Source: a bacterium
Lineage (GTDB): Bacteria > Sysuimicrobiota > Sysuimicrobiia > Sysuimicrobiales > Segetimicrobiaceae
DNA: 64,000 nucleotides
Direction of reading: 5' to 3'
Assembly: GCA_035295165.1 (NCBI GenBank)
Contig: DATGJN010000112.1
Coordinates: 1 to 64,000, forward strand
The position numbers and the translations under genes are program-made. Shown here piece after piece: positions 35,201-44,169 of the stretch (its first letter is position 1; each line of letters opens with the position of its first letter). Under the pieces are notes generated by a model. It saw nothing but the letters and a program-made list of their open reading frames with translations. It was not told where the DNA came from and ran no database searches.

Positions 35201-36072
35201 GCCTAACAAGACGGTTGGAATCCGTCTACCGGGCCGCGAAGGCGCTGAGTCTGTTCCTCGAATTGGATGTGGAGAGCGGGCTTCGTGTGACCGAGGCGGC
35301 ACGAAAGCTTCGTGTCAATAAATCGACAGTCTCTCGTCTCTTTGCGACCCTACGCGATCTGGGCTTTGTCACTGCGGACGTAGACCGTGGCTGCTACTAT
35401 GTGGGCCCGACCGCGTATGCCGTGGGGTGTCGGTTCTCCGGGGCAGCGCTGGCGCGCGCCGTGCAACATGTCATTCGCGATCTCTCGGGGCAAGCGTCGA
35501 GCACTGCTCAGTTTGGGATGCTTCAAGGGAACCGGGTCGTCTTCCTCACGGTCAATCCCGGACCCCACCGCCTGCGCGTCGTTGCACGGCCGGGCGACAT
35601 TCAGTACGTCCACGCATCAGCAATGGGCAAGGCGATACTGGCCGCATTGCCGGTTGGTGTGAGGGACACGCTGATTACCACCATGCTTGATCGCGCGGGG
35701 TTGTTGCCGGCGGTCGGGCCCCGCACCTATCGAGATCCGGCGGCGCTCCGCACAGATTTGGTGCGTACGGCCAAACTCGGCTACTCAGTCTCGAATGAGG
35801 AGGGTGCTGCCGGCATGGTGGGGATCGGTTCATACGTTGGGAATGTGGCGGGTATCCATACAGCCCTCAGCGTTGCCTTCCCCATTCATCAGCACAAGGG
35901 GACAGCGCGGATCGACGTGGCAACGTCGGTTGCCAAAGCGGCGCTGACCGCGCGGCGTCTACTCATTCCGGATGGTGTCATCCCGGTCACCGCGCCTGAG
36001 GGCCCGGACGTCCCGGAGTGGAGCGGTGTTGCGAACACCCACACTCACACGCCCCCATGGGTGCGCCCATGA
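35170..36072 (+). CDS. IclR-family transcriptional regulator
   Basis: A 300-residue IclR-type regulator. The N-terminal winged helix-turn-helix (LRVTEAARKLRVNKSTVSRLF, about 38-58) binds DNA and the C-terminal ~180 residues form the effector-binding domain (QYVHASAMGKAILAALP, then GYSVSNEEGAAGMVGIG). Such proteins commonly control aromatic-acid, glyoxylate or sugar-acid catabolism. It heads the TRAP operon, its stop overlapping the cyclase gene by four bases, so regulator and pathway are co-expressed. The start is ATG 35170, though the ribosome binding site is weak; in-frame TTGs at 35182, 35185 and 35215 are alternatives. The overlapping palindromes suggest self-control. The C-terminal tail rich in H and T is longer than usual and may not be structured. 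Confidence 0.92.
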   Translation: MTATLLPKRQRLTRRLESVYRAAKALSLFLELDVESGLRVTEAARKLRVNKSTVSRLFATLRDLGFVTADVDRGCYYVGPTAYAVGCRFSGAALARAVQHVIRDLSGQASSTAQFGMLQGNRVVFLTVNPGPHRLRVVARPGDIQYVHASAMGKAILAALPVGVRDTLITTMLDRAGLLPAVGPRTYRDPAALRTDLVRTAKLGYSVSNEEGAAGMVGIGSYVGNVAGIHTALSVAFPIHQHKGTARIDVATSVAKAALTARRLLIPDGVIPVTAPEGPDVPEWSGVANTHTHTPPWVRP

Positions 36073-36758
36073 GACTGATCGATCTGTCCCAGGTGTTTCG
36101 GTCGGGCATGATGAGCGGCGTCGCTGACGAGGCCCCCGAGGTGGCCGTGCGCATCCGTGAAGTACGCTCGGTGACCCGCGACGGGATTAACGGAATGGAG
36201 ATCATTCTCGGCAACCATGCCGGAACCCACATCGACGCACCGCGGCATGTGATTCCCGGAGGCGGCACGATCGCGAACCTCAATCTCGAGCTCTTCTTCG
36301 GGCCCGCCGTGGCTCTCGACGTACGGAAGGGCGACGATGCGCCGATCACCGTGCAAGACCTGGACCGAGACGGCACCATCCGTGCCGGAGACATGGTCTT
36401 CCTCGAGACCGGGTGGTCCGCGTACGCCGGCACGCCGAGATACAGAGACCATCATCCCTACGTGGATCAAGAAGCCGCACGGTGGCTCGTGCACCGGCAA
36501 GTGCGCGCCGTTGGTATTGATGCGTCGAGCCTAGACGTGCCGCGCGCTGTTCGGCCTCCGGGTTTTCGCCATGAGACGTTGCGGATCATCCTTGGGGCCG
36601 GGATTCCCGCCATTCACGGGTTGGCGAATCTTGCCGCCATCCGCGGCCGTCGCTGTGCCGCCGCGGCGTTCCCCGTCGTCTTCGATGGATCGGATGCAGG
36701 CCCGGCCCGAGTTGTCGCAATCCTTGAGGCTTCAGAATCCTTCGGCGACACGGCCTAG
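36069..36758 (+). CDS. Cyclase-family (KynB-like) metal-dependent hydrolase, copy 1
   Basis: A 229-residue member of the cyclase/kynurenine formamidase family. The metal site is H50-x3-H54-x-D56-x3-H60 in NHAGTHIDAPRH. Family members hydrolyse formamides, lactones and isatins. ATG 36069 overlaps the IclR stop (ATGA); an ATG at 36057 would add four residues. A second, distinct cyclase is encoded at 40830 in the same operon, so two related ring-opening or lactone-hydrolysis steps are implied. Tryptophan breakdown is unlikely, because no kynureninase or dioxygenase is nearby. Cytoplasmic, no signal peptide. Confidence 0.88.
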   Translation: MRLIDLSQVFRSGMMSGVADEAPEVAVRIREVRSVTRDGINGMEIILGNHAGTHIDAPRHVIPGGGTIANLNLELFFGPAVALDVRKGDDAPITVQDLDRDGTIRAGDMVFLETGWSAYAGTPRYRDHHPYVDQEAARWLVHRQVRAVGIDASSLDVPRAVRPPGFRHETLRIILGAGIPAIHGLANLAAIRGRRCAAAAFPVVFDGSDAGPARVVAILEASESFGDTA

Positions 36759-36827
36759 ATGGGCACGACCATGCGGAAGCGCTCAACGGACCGGACTCAG
36801 GCTCCAGTTGGAGGGAGGCGAGATCCG

Positions 36828-37832
36828 ATGTTGCTTCGCATCGCACAACGACTCGTTGCCTTGGCCCTCGGAGGGGTGCTTGCGTTTGCGGGTGGGGCTT
36901 ACGGGGCCGCTCCCGGGGTCAGCCTCAAACTGGCCGATGTGCTGTCGAGTACCGACGCCGGGACCGCGACCCTCAACAATTTCGCGCGTCTGGTGGCGAC
37001 AGACACCAACGGCGAGGTCCAGGTGACAGTGTACCCGAACTCCCAGTTGGCGAACGAGACCACGATCGTCTCTGCGCTCCGCACCGGGACCGTCGACATG
37101 GGGCTCGCGTCCGTGGAGTTTTGGACGAAGCTCATTCCGGGGGCGGACGCGTTGGAGTGGCCGTACGTCGTCACGAGTTGGCAGCAGGCGGCCGCGATTG
37201 CCACGAACGATGCGATCAACAGCGCCTACAGCCAGGCGTTCGGCCAGTACGGTGTGGTCTTTATCGCGGCCTTCCCGTACACATGGAAGCAGCTGCTGAG
37301 CACGAAGCCGGTCAGCTCCCCTGACGATCTTCGGGGCTTGAAGATTCGAAATGCCGCGGGCGCGTCCACGGATTTCTTGAAGACCTACGGTGCGAACGTG
37401 GTACTACTGAGCAACACGGAGCTGTACCAGGCGTTGCTGACCCATACCGTCGATGGGGCAAATCTGTCGATCAGCCAGACGATCTCCCTGAAGTTCTACG
37501 AGGTGGCGAAGTACTTCACGCTCTATCAACAATCCATGATCTGGCTGCCGATCTTTATCTCCCAGGGCCAGTGGCAGAAGTTGACTAAACAGCAGCAAGA
37601 CGGCATGATGCAGGCCGGCCGGGAGATGATTCGCGACCAGGTCGCCTCGGCGGTGAAGAGCGAGATGGACCAGCAGCAGATTCTCGCGAACGATGGAGTG
37701 CATATCATCGCCATTCACGATTTTGCGCCCTGGAAGAAAGTGGTGTCCACGGAGATGGTTAAGAAAGAGGCCGAATACCCGATGGCGCACCGTCTTTTGA
37801 CCCTCGCGGCGAAGCTGAACAGTCCGAAGTGA
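36828..37832 (+). CDS. dctP: TRAP transporter substrate-binding protein DctP
   Basis: A periplasmic solute-binding protein of the DctP family, 334 residues from ATG 36828. The choice is supported by GAGGGAGG upstream and by the signal peptide that then begins at once (MLLRIAQRLVALALGG...GAYGA). NSQLANETTIVSALRTGTVDMG is the typical DctP block, and LRGLKIRN holds the arginine that usually binds a carboxylate. The ligand is therefore probably an organic acid. It is followed by the fused membrane subunit with a GTGA overlap. Unlike Gram-positive versions it has no lipobox. Confidence 0.92.
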   Translation: MLLRIAQRLVALALGGVLAFAGGAYGAAPGVSLKLADVLSSTDAGTATLNNFARLVATDTNGEVQVTVYPNSQLANETTIVSALRTGTVDMGLASVEFWTKLIPGADALEWPYVVTSWQQAAAIATNDAINSAYSQAFGQYGVVFIAAFPYTWKQLLSTKPVSSPDDLRGLKIRNAAGASTDFLKTYGANVVLLSNTELYQALLTHTVDGANLSISQTISLKFYEVAKYFTLYQQSMIWLPIFISQGQWQKLTKQQQDGMMQAGREMIRDQVASAVKSEMDQQQILANDGVHIIAIHDFAPWKKVVSTEMVKKEAEYPMAHRLLTLAAKLNSPK

Positions 37833-39733
37833 GTCTGCGAGAGGGTGTGCTTCGGATGCGGGACGGCGCCGGTCTCCCTGACGCGCGCCGTGTCACAGGC
37901 GTGGCTCCACTGTTATGGGCGCACGCCGCATTGACCGGGGTGGTGGCGATCGCCGTGGCCACCACCCCCGTGATCGTCCTCGTCGAGGTCGCCGCCCGCA
38001 ACGTCTTCGCCGTATCCGCGACATGGTATCAAGACGCGATCGCGCTGTGCGTCTATGTGGTGACGTTCATGGGGGGTGCCCTCGCATACGATCGCGGGCA
38101 GCACCTGCGGCTTTCGGCGCATATCCAGCGGCTCCCTAAAGGGGCGCAGATGGTGGTGGACGGCGCCGCGGAGTGGATCGTGCTGTGCACCGCGGTGTGC
38201 ATCGCGGCGAGCTCCCTGCGGCTGCTTCAGGTCGACTGGATTCAGACGATGCCGGTCCTCCAGATTTCCGAAACCTGGGCGGTGCTGCCGCTTCCGCTCG
38301 GTCTGCTGATCGTTGCGTGCATCGCGCTTGCCCGGATCTGGCAGTTGCCGCGGCGAGTTGGCGTCCTCTCCGGCGCGCCGGTGGTGGGCGTCGCCGCCGC
38401 CATCGTGCTCGTGACGCATCTCTTCCCGGCGGTGTGGCGGATGTTCGGTGTGAGCGGGCCTATGGCAGCAGTGCTGGGTACGAGCGCGCTGTGCCTGGGA
38501 GTCCCCGTCGCCTTCGTCTTCGCGGGCGCCGCGCTAATCTACTTTTACCTTTCCGGCACGGCGCCGCTCGTGGCGGCACCGCTGGCGATGCACAGCGGTG
38601 TGGGGAATTTTGTCCTCATCGCGTTGCCGTGCTTTTTTCTTCTCGCGTATCTGATGGATGAAGCGCAGCTGGCGGCGCGGCTTGCGAGCGTGGTCAGCGC
38701 GCTCCTGGGCGTGGTGCGACACAGTGCGATGTACGCTATCATCGCGACGATGTACGTGTTCTCCGGACTGTCCGGCTCGAAGAGTGCGGATATCGCGGCG
38801 GTCGGTCGTGCACTGCTGGCCATCTGCGACGAACGCGGATATCGACGGGCAGACAGCGCGGCCGTGCTGGCGGCCTCGGCCGCGATGGGCGAGACGATTC
38901 CTCCGAGCATCGCCCTGCTTGTCCTCGGATCGATCACAACCCTCTCGGTTGGCGCGCTGTTCCTGGGCGGGTTGCTGCCGGCCGCGGTCATGGCGGCGGC
39001 CTTGGCGCTCGTCGTTTCACTCCGTCCGGCTCCTGCGGGCAAACCGTCCGTGATCACGGACCGGACGCCCCTCGCCTGGTGGCGGGGGGTGGCCGGCGTA
39101 CTCCCCATCGTGGCGGGCATCGCGTTTCTCGTCGGAAGCATCGTCACCGGCATGAGCACACCCACCGAAGCGTCGGCGCTGGTGGTGTTGTTCATGGTGG
39201 TCCTTGCAACGGCCGCCTATCGCAGTTTGAACTGGCGCGCCGCGACGCGTGCGTTGGTCACGACGAGTTCTTTGTGCGGAGCGATCCTTCTGGTCGTGGC
39301 CGCGGCCAGCGCGGTCTCGAACGCCGTGGGATTTTCGGGTGTACTGAACACCGTGGGCGCGATCGATTTCGGACCCGACTGGCTCTTCTTTCTCGTGTCC
39401 ATGGTGGTGCTGCTTGTCGCGGGAGCCGTGCTGGAGGGACTGCCGGCGCTCCTGCTGTTCGTGCCGATCTTGATGCCGATGGCGGCGAAGCTCGGCATCA
39501 ACCCGCTCCAGTATGGGATCGCGGCAATCATCGCCATGGGCATCGGCGCGCACACGCCCCCTGTCGGGATCGGCTTGTACACCGCGTGCGTGGTCGGCGA
39601 CACATCCGTCGAAGCGGTGGGCAAAGCGATTCTGCCATATCTGTTGGTGCTGTGCGCGGGGCTGCTGGCGGTTCTGTTGGCCCCGCAGCTCTCGCTCTTT
39701 CTTCCCACGGTGGCCGGCCTGAGGGTGCGGTAG
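37829..39733 (+). CDS. TRAP transporter fused membrane protein DctQM
   Basis: A 634-residue fusion of the small (DctQ, about residues 30-195) and large (DctM, about 205-630) TRAP membrane subunits, with some 15 or more hydrophobic helices. DctQ marks are SATWYQDAIALCVYVVTFMGGALAYDRGQHLRL. DctM marks are GLSGSKSADIAAVG, GETIPPSIALLVLG, TGMSTPTEASALVV and GIGAHTPPVGIGLYTACVVG. It uses the sodium or proton gradient to import the DctP-bound solute. The GTG start overlaps the dctP stop by four bases. Fusions of this kind are a known variant and raise no doubt about function. Confidence 0.93.
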   Translation: MSLREGVLRMRDGAGLPDARRVTGVAPLLWAHAALTGVVAIAVATTPVIVLVEVAARNVFAVSATWYQDAIALCVYVVTFMGGALAYDRGQHLRLSAHIQRLPKGAQMVVDGAAEWIVLCTAVCIAASSLRLLQVDWIQTMPVLQISETWAVLPLPLGLLIVACIALARIWQLPRRVGVLSGAPVVGVAAAIVLVTHLFPAVWRMFGVSGPMAAVLGTSALCLGVPVAFVFAGAALIYFYLSGTAPLVAAPLAMHSGVGNFVLIALPCFFLLAYLMDEAQLAARLASVVSALLGVVRHSAMYAIIATMYVFSGLSGSKSADIAAVGRALLAICDERGYRRADSAAVLAASAAMGETIPPSIALLVLGSITTLSVGALFLGGLLPAAVMAAALALVVSLRPAPAGKPSVITDRTPLAWWRGVAGVLPIVAGIAFLVGSIVTGMSTPTEASALVVLFMVVLATAAYRSLNWRAATRALVTTSSLCGAILLVVAAASAVSNAVGFSGVLNTVGAIDFGPDWLFFLVSMVVLLVAGAVLEGLPALLLFVPILMPMAAKLGINPLQYGIAAIIAMGIGAHTPPVGIGLYTACVVGDTSVEAVGKAILPYLLVLCAGLLAVLLAPQLSLFLPTVAGLRVR

Positions 39734-39740
39734 CATGCGT

Positions 39741-39778
39741 GTTCCGCTGGACCGACGGACGCGCACACGGGGCGGAAC
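39741..39778 (+). repeat. Intercistronic inverted repeat after DctQM
   Basis: GTTCCGC (39741-39747) and GCGGAAC (39772-39778) form a perfect 7-bp stem around 24 bases, directly between the transporter and enzyme genes. It may modulate read-through or mRNA stability within the operon. Confidence 0.3.
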
Positions 39779-39802
39779 GTCAAGAGATAGGAGAGGATCA
39801 GG

Positions 39803-40798
39803 ATGAGCGTGCTTGTGACGGGCGGAACCGGAGGGATTGGCAGCGGCGTGGCGAGGTTGCTTCTCACTAGGGGGCACGAGGTCGTCGTCTACGATGTGAG
39901 CCCCCTGCGCCCCGGCAACAAAGTGCTGGACGGCTTTGGCCATCGCCTGACGGCGGAAGTCGGCAGCGTGACTGAGATGGGACGACTGATGGATGTCGTC
40001 AGGAGTCACCGCGTGACGGGGATCATCCATTTGGCCGGCATGCTGCCGCCGCACATGAATAACCTCCGGCCGATCGAGGCGCTCAGCGTGAACGTCATCG
40101 GAACAACCACGGTGCTGGAGGTAGCGCGCATCCTGGGGTTGGGCCCGGTGATCGTCGCCAGCGCCGCCGGGGTGATGGGGCGCGCGAAGGACGTCACGAC
40201 GTTGCGCGCGGAGGAGGACGTGAGCCTTCCGCTCGTAGGGATCTATCCGGTGAGCAAGCTGGTCAGCGAGCAGCTCGTGTACACGTATCGGCAGCTGCAC
40301 AAGCTGAATACCACGGCGGTCCGGCCTCGGAACGGCTACGGACCGGGTACGTCGTATAGAGTCCAGCCGCTGTACGACGTGGTATACGACGCGGTTGCAG
40401 GCAAGGATGTGGTGCGAAAAACAGGCGGGGCAGCGATCTTCGACTACACGTACGTCAAGGATCTCGCGACCGGCGTTGTGCAGCTCTACGAGATGAAGTC
40501 CCGGCCGCCGCACTACGTGTACAACTTGGCGCGCGGACAGGGCGTGACGATGACTCAGGTGTTCGACGCCGTCCAGAAGGTCTTCCCACATTTGCGCATC
40601 GAGGTGGGTCCGGGGCCGTGGGAGGGTGTCGTTGAAGGCGGTCGGGAGCTGGACCTGACGGTCTACCCCGCCGTGATGCCGCTTCAGGATATCTCGAGGG
40701 CGCGGGAAGACTTTGGTTTCGACCCGCACTGGGGCATCGAGCGCGGCGTCGCCGACTGGGTGCGGTGGCTACAGACCGGAGAGTACGGCGAGTACTGA
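39803..40798 (+). CDS. NAD-dependent epimerase/dehydratase-family protein, copy 1
   Basis: An extended SDR of 331 residues. VTGGTGGIGSGVA (residues 5-17) binds NAD(P), HLAG is in place, and the catalytic pair is Y148 and K152 (YPVSK). Family members interconvert sugar nucleotides or oxidise sugars, uronates and four-carbon acids (for example uronate or erythronate dehydrogenases). A nucleotide-sugar substrate is unlikely in this catabolic operon. GATAGGAGAGGATCAGG precedes the ATG. A second member of the family lies at 42566; the two share layout (both ending in D/E-x-GIRDW/GVADWVRW type segments) but differ in sequence. Confidence 0.85.
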   Translation: MSVLVTGGTGGIGSGVARLLLTRGHEVVVYDVSPLRPGNKVLDGFGHRLTAEVGSVTEMGRLMDVVRSHRVTGIIHLAGMLPPHMNNLRPIEALSVNVIGTTTVLEVARILGLGPVIVASAAGVMGRAKDVTTLRAEEDVSLPLVGIYPVSKLVSEQLVYTYRQLHKLNTTAVRPRNGYGPGTSYRVQPLYDVVYDAVAGKDVVRKTGGAAIFDYTYVKDLATGVVQLYEMKSRPPHYVYNLARGQGVTMTQVFDAVQKVFPHLRIEVGPGPWEGVVEGGRELDLTVYPAVMPLQDISRAREDFGFDPHWGIERGVADWVRWLQTGEYGEY

Positions 40799-40829
40799 TC
40801 CGCGCGCGCCAGCGAGAAGAGGGTGAATC

Positions 40830-41504
40830 GTGGGGCGATGGATCGACATCAGCATGGCGCTCACCGACGGGCTGCGCTCCAATCACTCCAGGCCCGGGGA
40901 AGAGTTCCGAATCACGTACGACATCACACCGGCCGACGACCCGGAGAAGCGCAAGACCGTGCGCCGCATCAACACGCGCCTGCATGCGGGCACGCATATT
41001 GACTGCCCCGAACATCTCGTCGTCGGCGGGAAGCGCGTCGACCAGTTCCCGATCGAGACGTTCGTCGGACGCGCGGTGGTCGCCGAGATGCGTCACAAAG
41101 CGCCGCGCGGGGTCATCACGGCGGCAGATCTGGACGCCGCGGTGGGCCGCGCGGTGCGGGCGGGGGATATCCTCATCGTGCGGACCGGCTGGAACAGCCG
41201 ATACACCGAACCCGATTTTTTCAGCGATTCGCCGTTTCTCCACCCAGACGCCGCACAGTGGTGCATTGATATGCGCGTGAAGATGGTCGTCGTCGACTGC
41301 TTGTGCGACCCGATCACGGCGGAGCTGCGGATCGGAGAACTGGACGCGTTCAAGCGGAAGGTGTTGAGTGCGGGCATCCTCGTCATGACCAACGCCGACC
41401 GCCTCGACCAGATCACGAAGAAGGAGGTTACCCTCTATGGCTTTCCTCTGCGGATCTCACCGTCGGAGGCGGCGCCGACTCGCGCCGTCGTCTGGGAGGA
41501 GTAG
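40830..41504 (+). CDS. Cyclase-family (KynB-like) metal-dependent hydrolase, copy 2
   Basis: A 224-residue cyclase-family hydrolase with metal ligands H52, H56, D58 and H62 (LHAGTHIDCPEH). It is clearly related to but different from copy 1 at 36069. It starts with GTG at 40830 after GAAGAGGGTG, 31 bases behind the first epimerase. The pairing of an oxidising SDR with a lactone- or amide-opening hydrolase suggests oxidation of a cyclic sugar or hydroxy acid to a lactone followed by ring opening. That function is an inference from gene order. Confidence 0.87.
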   Translation: MGRWIDISMALTDGLRSNHSRPGEEFRITYDITPADDPEKRKTVRRINTRLHAGTHIDCPEHLVVGGKRVDQFPIETFVGRAVVAEMRHKAPRGVITAADLDAAVGRAVRAGDILIVRTGWNSRYTEPDFFSDSPFLHPDAAQWCIDMRVKMVVVDCLCDPITAELRIGELDAFKRKVLSAGILVMTNADRLDQITKKEVTLYGFPLRISPSEAAPTRAVVWEE

Positions 41505-41576
41505 CGGCGCCGCCCGGCCGCCGCGGATGTCGATTCCCCCAGAGGGCACGTGCGTGCCGGGAAGGAGAGGCCGCCG

Positions 41577-42569
41577 ATGAAACTCGCGACGTACATGCCG
41601 CGCGACGCGCAGTCGCCCAACGCTGGCATCGGCGCGGTGCTCGACGGCACGCTCATCGACCTCAACTACGCCTACGCTCGCTACCTGCGAAATGTCGACG
41701 GCGAACTGCGGGCGTACGCGCTGGCAGATGCGCGAGTCCCGCGCGATATGATCGGGTTTCTCCAGGGCGGGCAGCGGGCGATCGACGCGGTGAGGCGCAC
41801 GATTCAATTCGTACGAGAGTCGCCAGCCGACGCCACGGGCATCTCGGGAGAGCGGCTCCGGTACGAGCTCCACGAGGTGAGGCTGCTGGCTCCGATCTCG
41901 CGCCCTGGAAAGATCCTAGGCGCGGGAAAGAACTATCTGGATCACGCTCAAGAGGGCGCTGCCGCGGGGCAAGCCGTCGAGATCCAGCCATTTCCGCGGG
42001 GGTTTGTGAAGGTCTCCTCGGCCGTGATCGGCCCCGACGATCCCGTTATGCTACCCCACGTGACGGCGCAGCTCGACTACGAAGTCGAGCTCGCCGTCGT
42101 GATCGGGAAGCCCGGGCGCTACATTAGCAAGGCGCGCGCCTACGACTACGTGGCTGGCTACACTATTCTCAACGACGTCAGCGCGCGCGACATCCAGGCG
42201 GCGGAATCGAAGTACGGCAACCACATGATCGCGAAGAACATGGATACTCTCTCGCCCATGGGACCGTGGATCGTGTTGAAGGATGAGATCGAGGATCCGA
42301 TGCACCTGGACGTTCGGCTGTCCATCAACGGAGAACTGCGTCAGCACTCGAACACATCTAGCTTGATCCACGACATCCCGGCGATGATCGAGCGGTGGTC
42401 ATGGGGAACCCTGGAGCCGGGCGACGTCATCGCGACGGGCACGCCCGCCGGGGTCGCGCTCGGCGGGAAATACCCGTACCTGCGAGTGGGGGACTTGATG
42501 GAGTGCGCGGTGGAGAAGGTCGGCGAGCTCCGCAACCGTGTGATCGCGGAGCCGGAGGCCGGCGAATGA
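41577..42569 (+). CDS. Fumarylacetoacetate hydrolase (FAH)-family protein
   Basis: A 330-residue FAH-superfamily enzyme. The metal ligands E169, E171 and D200 are present (DYEVELAVVIG and NDVSARD), and GKNYLDHA (near 117-124) lines the active site. Members cleave C-C bonds of diketo acids or act as hydratases, decarboxylases or 2-keto-3-deoxy sugar-acid hydrolases. ATG 41577 is preceded by AAGGAGAGG. The gene overlaps the next epimerase gene by four bases (ATGA). In this operon it would act late, splitting or hydrating a keto acid before the aldehyde dehydrogenase. Confidence 0.9.
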   Translation: MKLATYMPRDAQSPNAGIGAVLDGTLIDLNYAYARYLRNVDGELRAYALADARVPRDMIGFLQGGQRAIDAVRRTIQFVRESPADATGISGERLRYELHEVRLLAPISRPGKILGAGKNYLDHAQEGAAAGQAVEIQPFPRGFVKVSSAVIGPDDPVMLPHVTAQLDYEVELAVVIGKPGRYISKARAYDYVAGYTILNDVSARDIQAAESKYGNHMIAKNMDTLSPMGPWIVLKDEIEDPMHLDVRLSINGELRQHSNTSSLIHDIPAMIERWSWGTLEPGDVIATGTPAGVALGGKYPYLRVGDLMECAVEKVGELRNRVIAEPEAGE

Positions 42570-43570
42570 CGACGATGATCACAGGCGTGGGCGCGGTCGG
42601 CGCGCACGTCGCATGGAAGCTGCAGGAGATGGGAGAGCGCCTGGTCCTGTATGATCTGAACCCGCGGATCGATTTCCTGCGGACGATATTTGATGTAGAT
42701 CGAACGAACGTCGTTGTCGGCGATGTCAACGATCTGCGTTGCCTGGTCGCGACGATCGAGACGGAGAAAGTCGACCGAATTGTCCATCTGGCCGGGGTGC
42801 TGACCAAGCACCTGAAGGACAAACCCTACGACGGCATTCATTTGAATATCCTCGGCACAGGCTCGGTCCTCGAGGCGGCCCGGCTGAGCGGTGTTAGACG
42901 GGTTGTCTTTGCAAGCACGCGCGGAGTGAATCAGCTAGCAATGCCGCCGACACACGGGGAAACTCTCGACGAGGATTTCACCATGCGGGTACTCAGCAAC
43001 CGACCGAGGACGATGTACGAGCTCAGCAAGCTGACCGGTGAACACTTGGGACTGTTCTACCACGACGCCCATGGCGTGGATTTCGTCGCCATCCGTCTTG
43101 CGGGCGGCTTCGGGCCGACATCCGGGGCGCCGAGCGGGCTCACCGGCACCGTGCTGCGTCCGCTGGTGTTTGAGGCCGCGTTGGGCAAGCCGGTCACGAT
43201 CGACGACCCCTCGCTCACCTACGCGGGTCGACACGAGTTCATCTACTTCAAGGACGACGCGGAGGCGGTCGCACTCGCGTGCTTCAGAGAAGGCTTGAAG
43301 AAGCGAGTCTACAACATTCGCATGGGGACCACATACCGATATCAGGAAGTCGTTGATATCGTGCGACGGATATTCCCCGACGTCCCTGTTGAGATCCGCG
43401 CGGCCTCGAACACATCAATGAGTCCAGGGCGTGCTCCTCGCGACGACGTCGCCGACACGACGGCGGCGCGTGAGGAGCTGGGGTGGGAACCGAAATACGA
43501 TCTCGAGACTGGGATTCGGGACTGGGCGGGGTGGATCAGGCGGACTGCACGCGGGACTGTCGACGCGTAG
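42566..43570 (+). CDS. NAD-dependent epimerase/dehydratase-family protein, copy 2
   Basis: An extended SDR of 334 residues with a shortened glycine motif near the N-terminus (ITGVGAVGAHVA, residues 5-16) and catalytic Y151 and K155 (YELSK). HLAGVLTKH matches the substrate-side loop of copy 1 (HLAGMLPPH), indicating common origin within this pathway. The ATG overlaps the FAH stop and GGAGGCC upstream is the ribosome binding site. It may catalyse a parallel oxidation on a related substrate, or form a heteromer with copy 1. Confidence 0.85.
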   Translation: MTTMITGVGAVGAHVAWKLQEMGERLVLYDLNPRIDFLRTIFDVDRTNVVVGDVNDLRCLVATIETEKVDRIVHLAGVLTKHLKDKPYDGIHLNILGTGSVLEAARLSGVRRVVFASTRGVNQLAMPPTHGETLDEDFTMRVLSNRPRTMYELSKLTGEHLGLFYHDAHGVDFVAIRLAGGFGPTSGAPSGLTGTVLRPLVFEAALGKPVTIDDPSLTYAGRHEFIYFKDDAEAVALACFREGLKKRVYNIRMGTTYRYQEVVDIVRRIFPDVPVEIRAASNTSMSPGRAPRDDVADTTAAREELGWEPKYDLETGIRDWAGWIRRTARGTVDA

Positions 43571-43627
43571 CTCCGCCCGTGCTTCGCGGGTGGGCAGCGT
43601 TCGGAGTTTAGAAGGGAGGATGGATCG

Positions 43628-44005
43628 GTGACACAGGACCGATATGCGGCTGCGCTGGCGAAGGTCAAGGAATATCGAGGTCAGTCCGCGACGCTGGGCC
43701 AGGGACCGATGGCCGAGCTCGCGCCCGACGTCGACCGTATGAAGGATGAGTTCCTATGGGGGCTGTTGTGGAGCGACCCGGCGGTTGACATCCGAACTCG
43801 CAGCCTGTGTACGATCAGCGCGCTGATTGTTCTGGGGAAAGAGGAGCAGCTCAAGAACCATATGGGTTGGGCACTGCACGTTGGAGTGACCAAGGAGCAG
43901 ATCGTCTCGATCGTTTCGCAGATGCTGATCTATGGTGGTTTGGCTGGCGCCCACAACGCGATGAGAATTGCCAAGGAAGTGTTTGCGGAAAAAGGCCTGC
44001 TGTAA
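43628..44005 (+). CDS. Carboxymuconolactone decarboxylase-family protein
   Basis: A 125-residue all-helical protein of the carboxymuconolactone decarboxylase (CMD/AhpD-like) family. The core GKEEQLKNHMGWALHVGVTKEQI and the following IYGGLAGAHNAM are typical of gamma-carboxymuconolactone decarboxylase rather than AhpD, because no CxxC is present. True PcaC acts in the protocatechuate branch of the beta-ketoadipate pathway, but no other pca genes are seen, so a decarboxylase or isomerase on another lactone is possible. It starts with GTG 43628 after AAGGGAGGA. Confidence 0.85.
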   Translation: MTQDRYAAALAKVKEYRGQSATLGQGPMAELAPDVDRMKDEFLWGLLWSDPAVDIRTRSLCTISALIVLGKEEQLKNHMGWALHVGVTKEQIVSIVSQMLIYGGLAGAHNAMRIAKEVFAEKGLL

Positions 44006-44169
44006 CCGACCACGAGCGGCGAGCAGCGCCGGTGACGTCGAGGGGCGATTCGCTGACGGCGCTCATGGCGCCGGAGGCGTGGGCACCAGAGAGACAGCCA
44101 CTGGCTGTTGACTCGCTGACCGGTCTTTCGATCGTGTTGTCGATGGCGACACTCAGGAGGGAGCAGATC

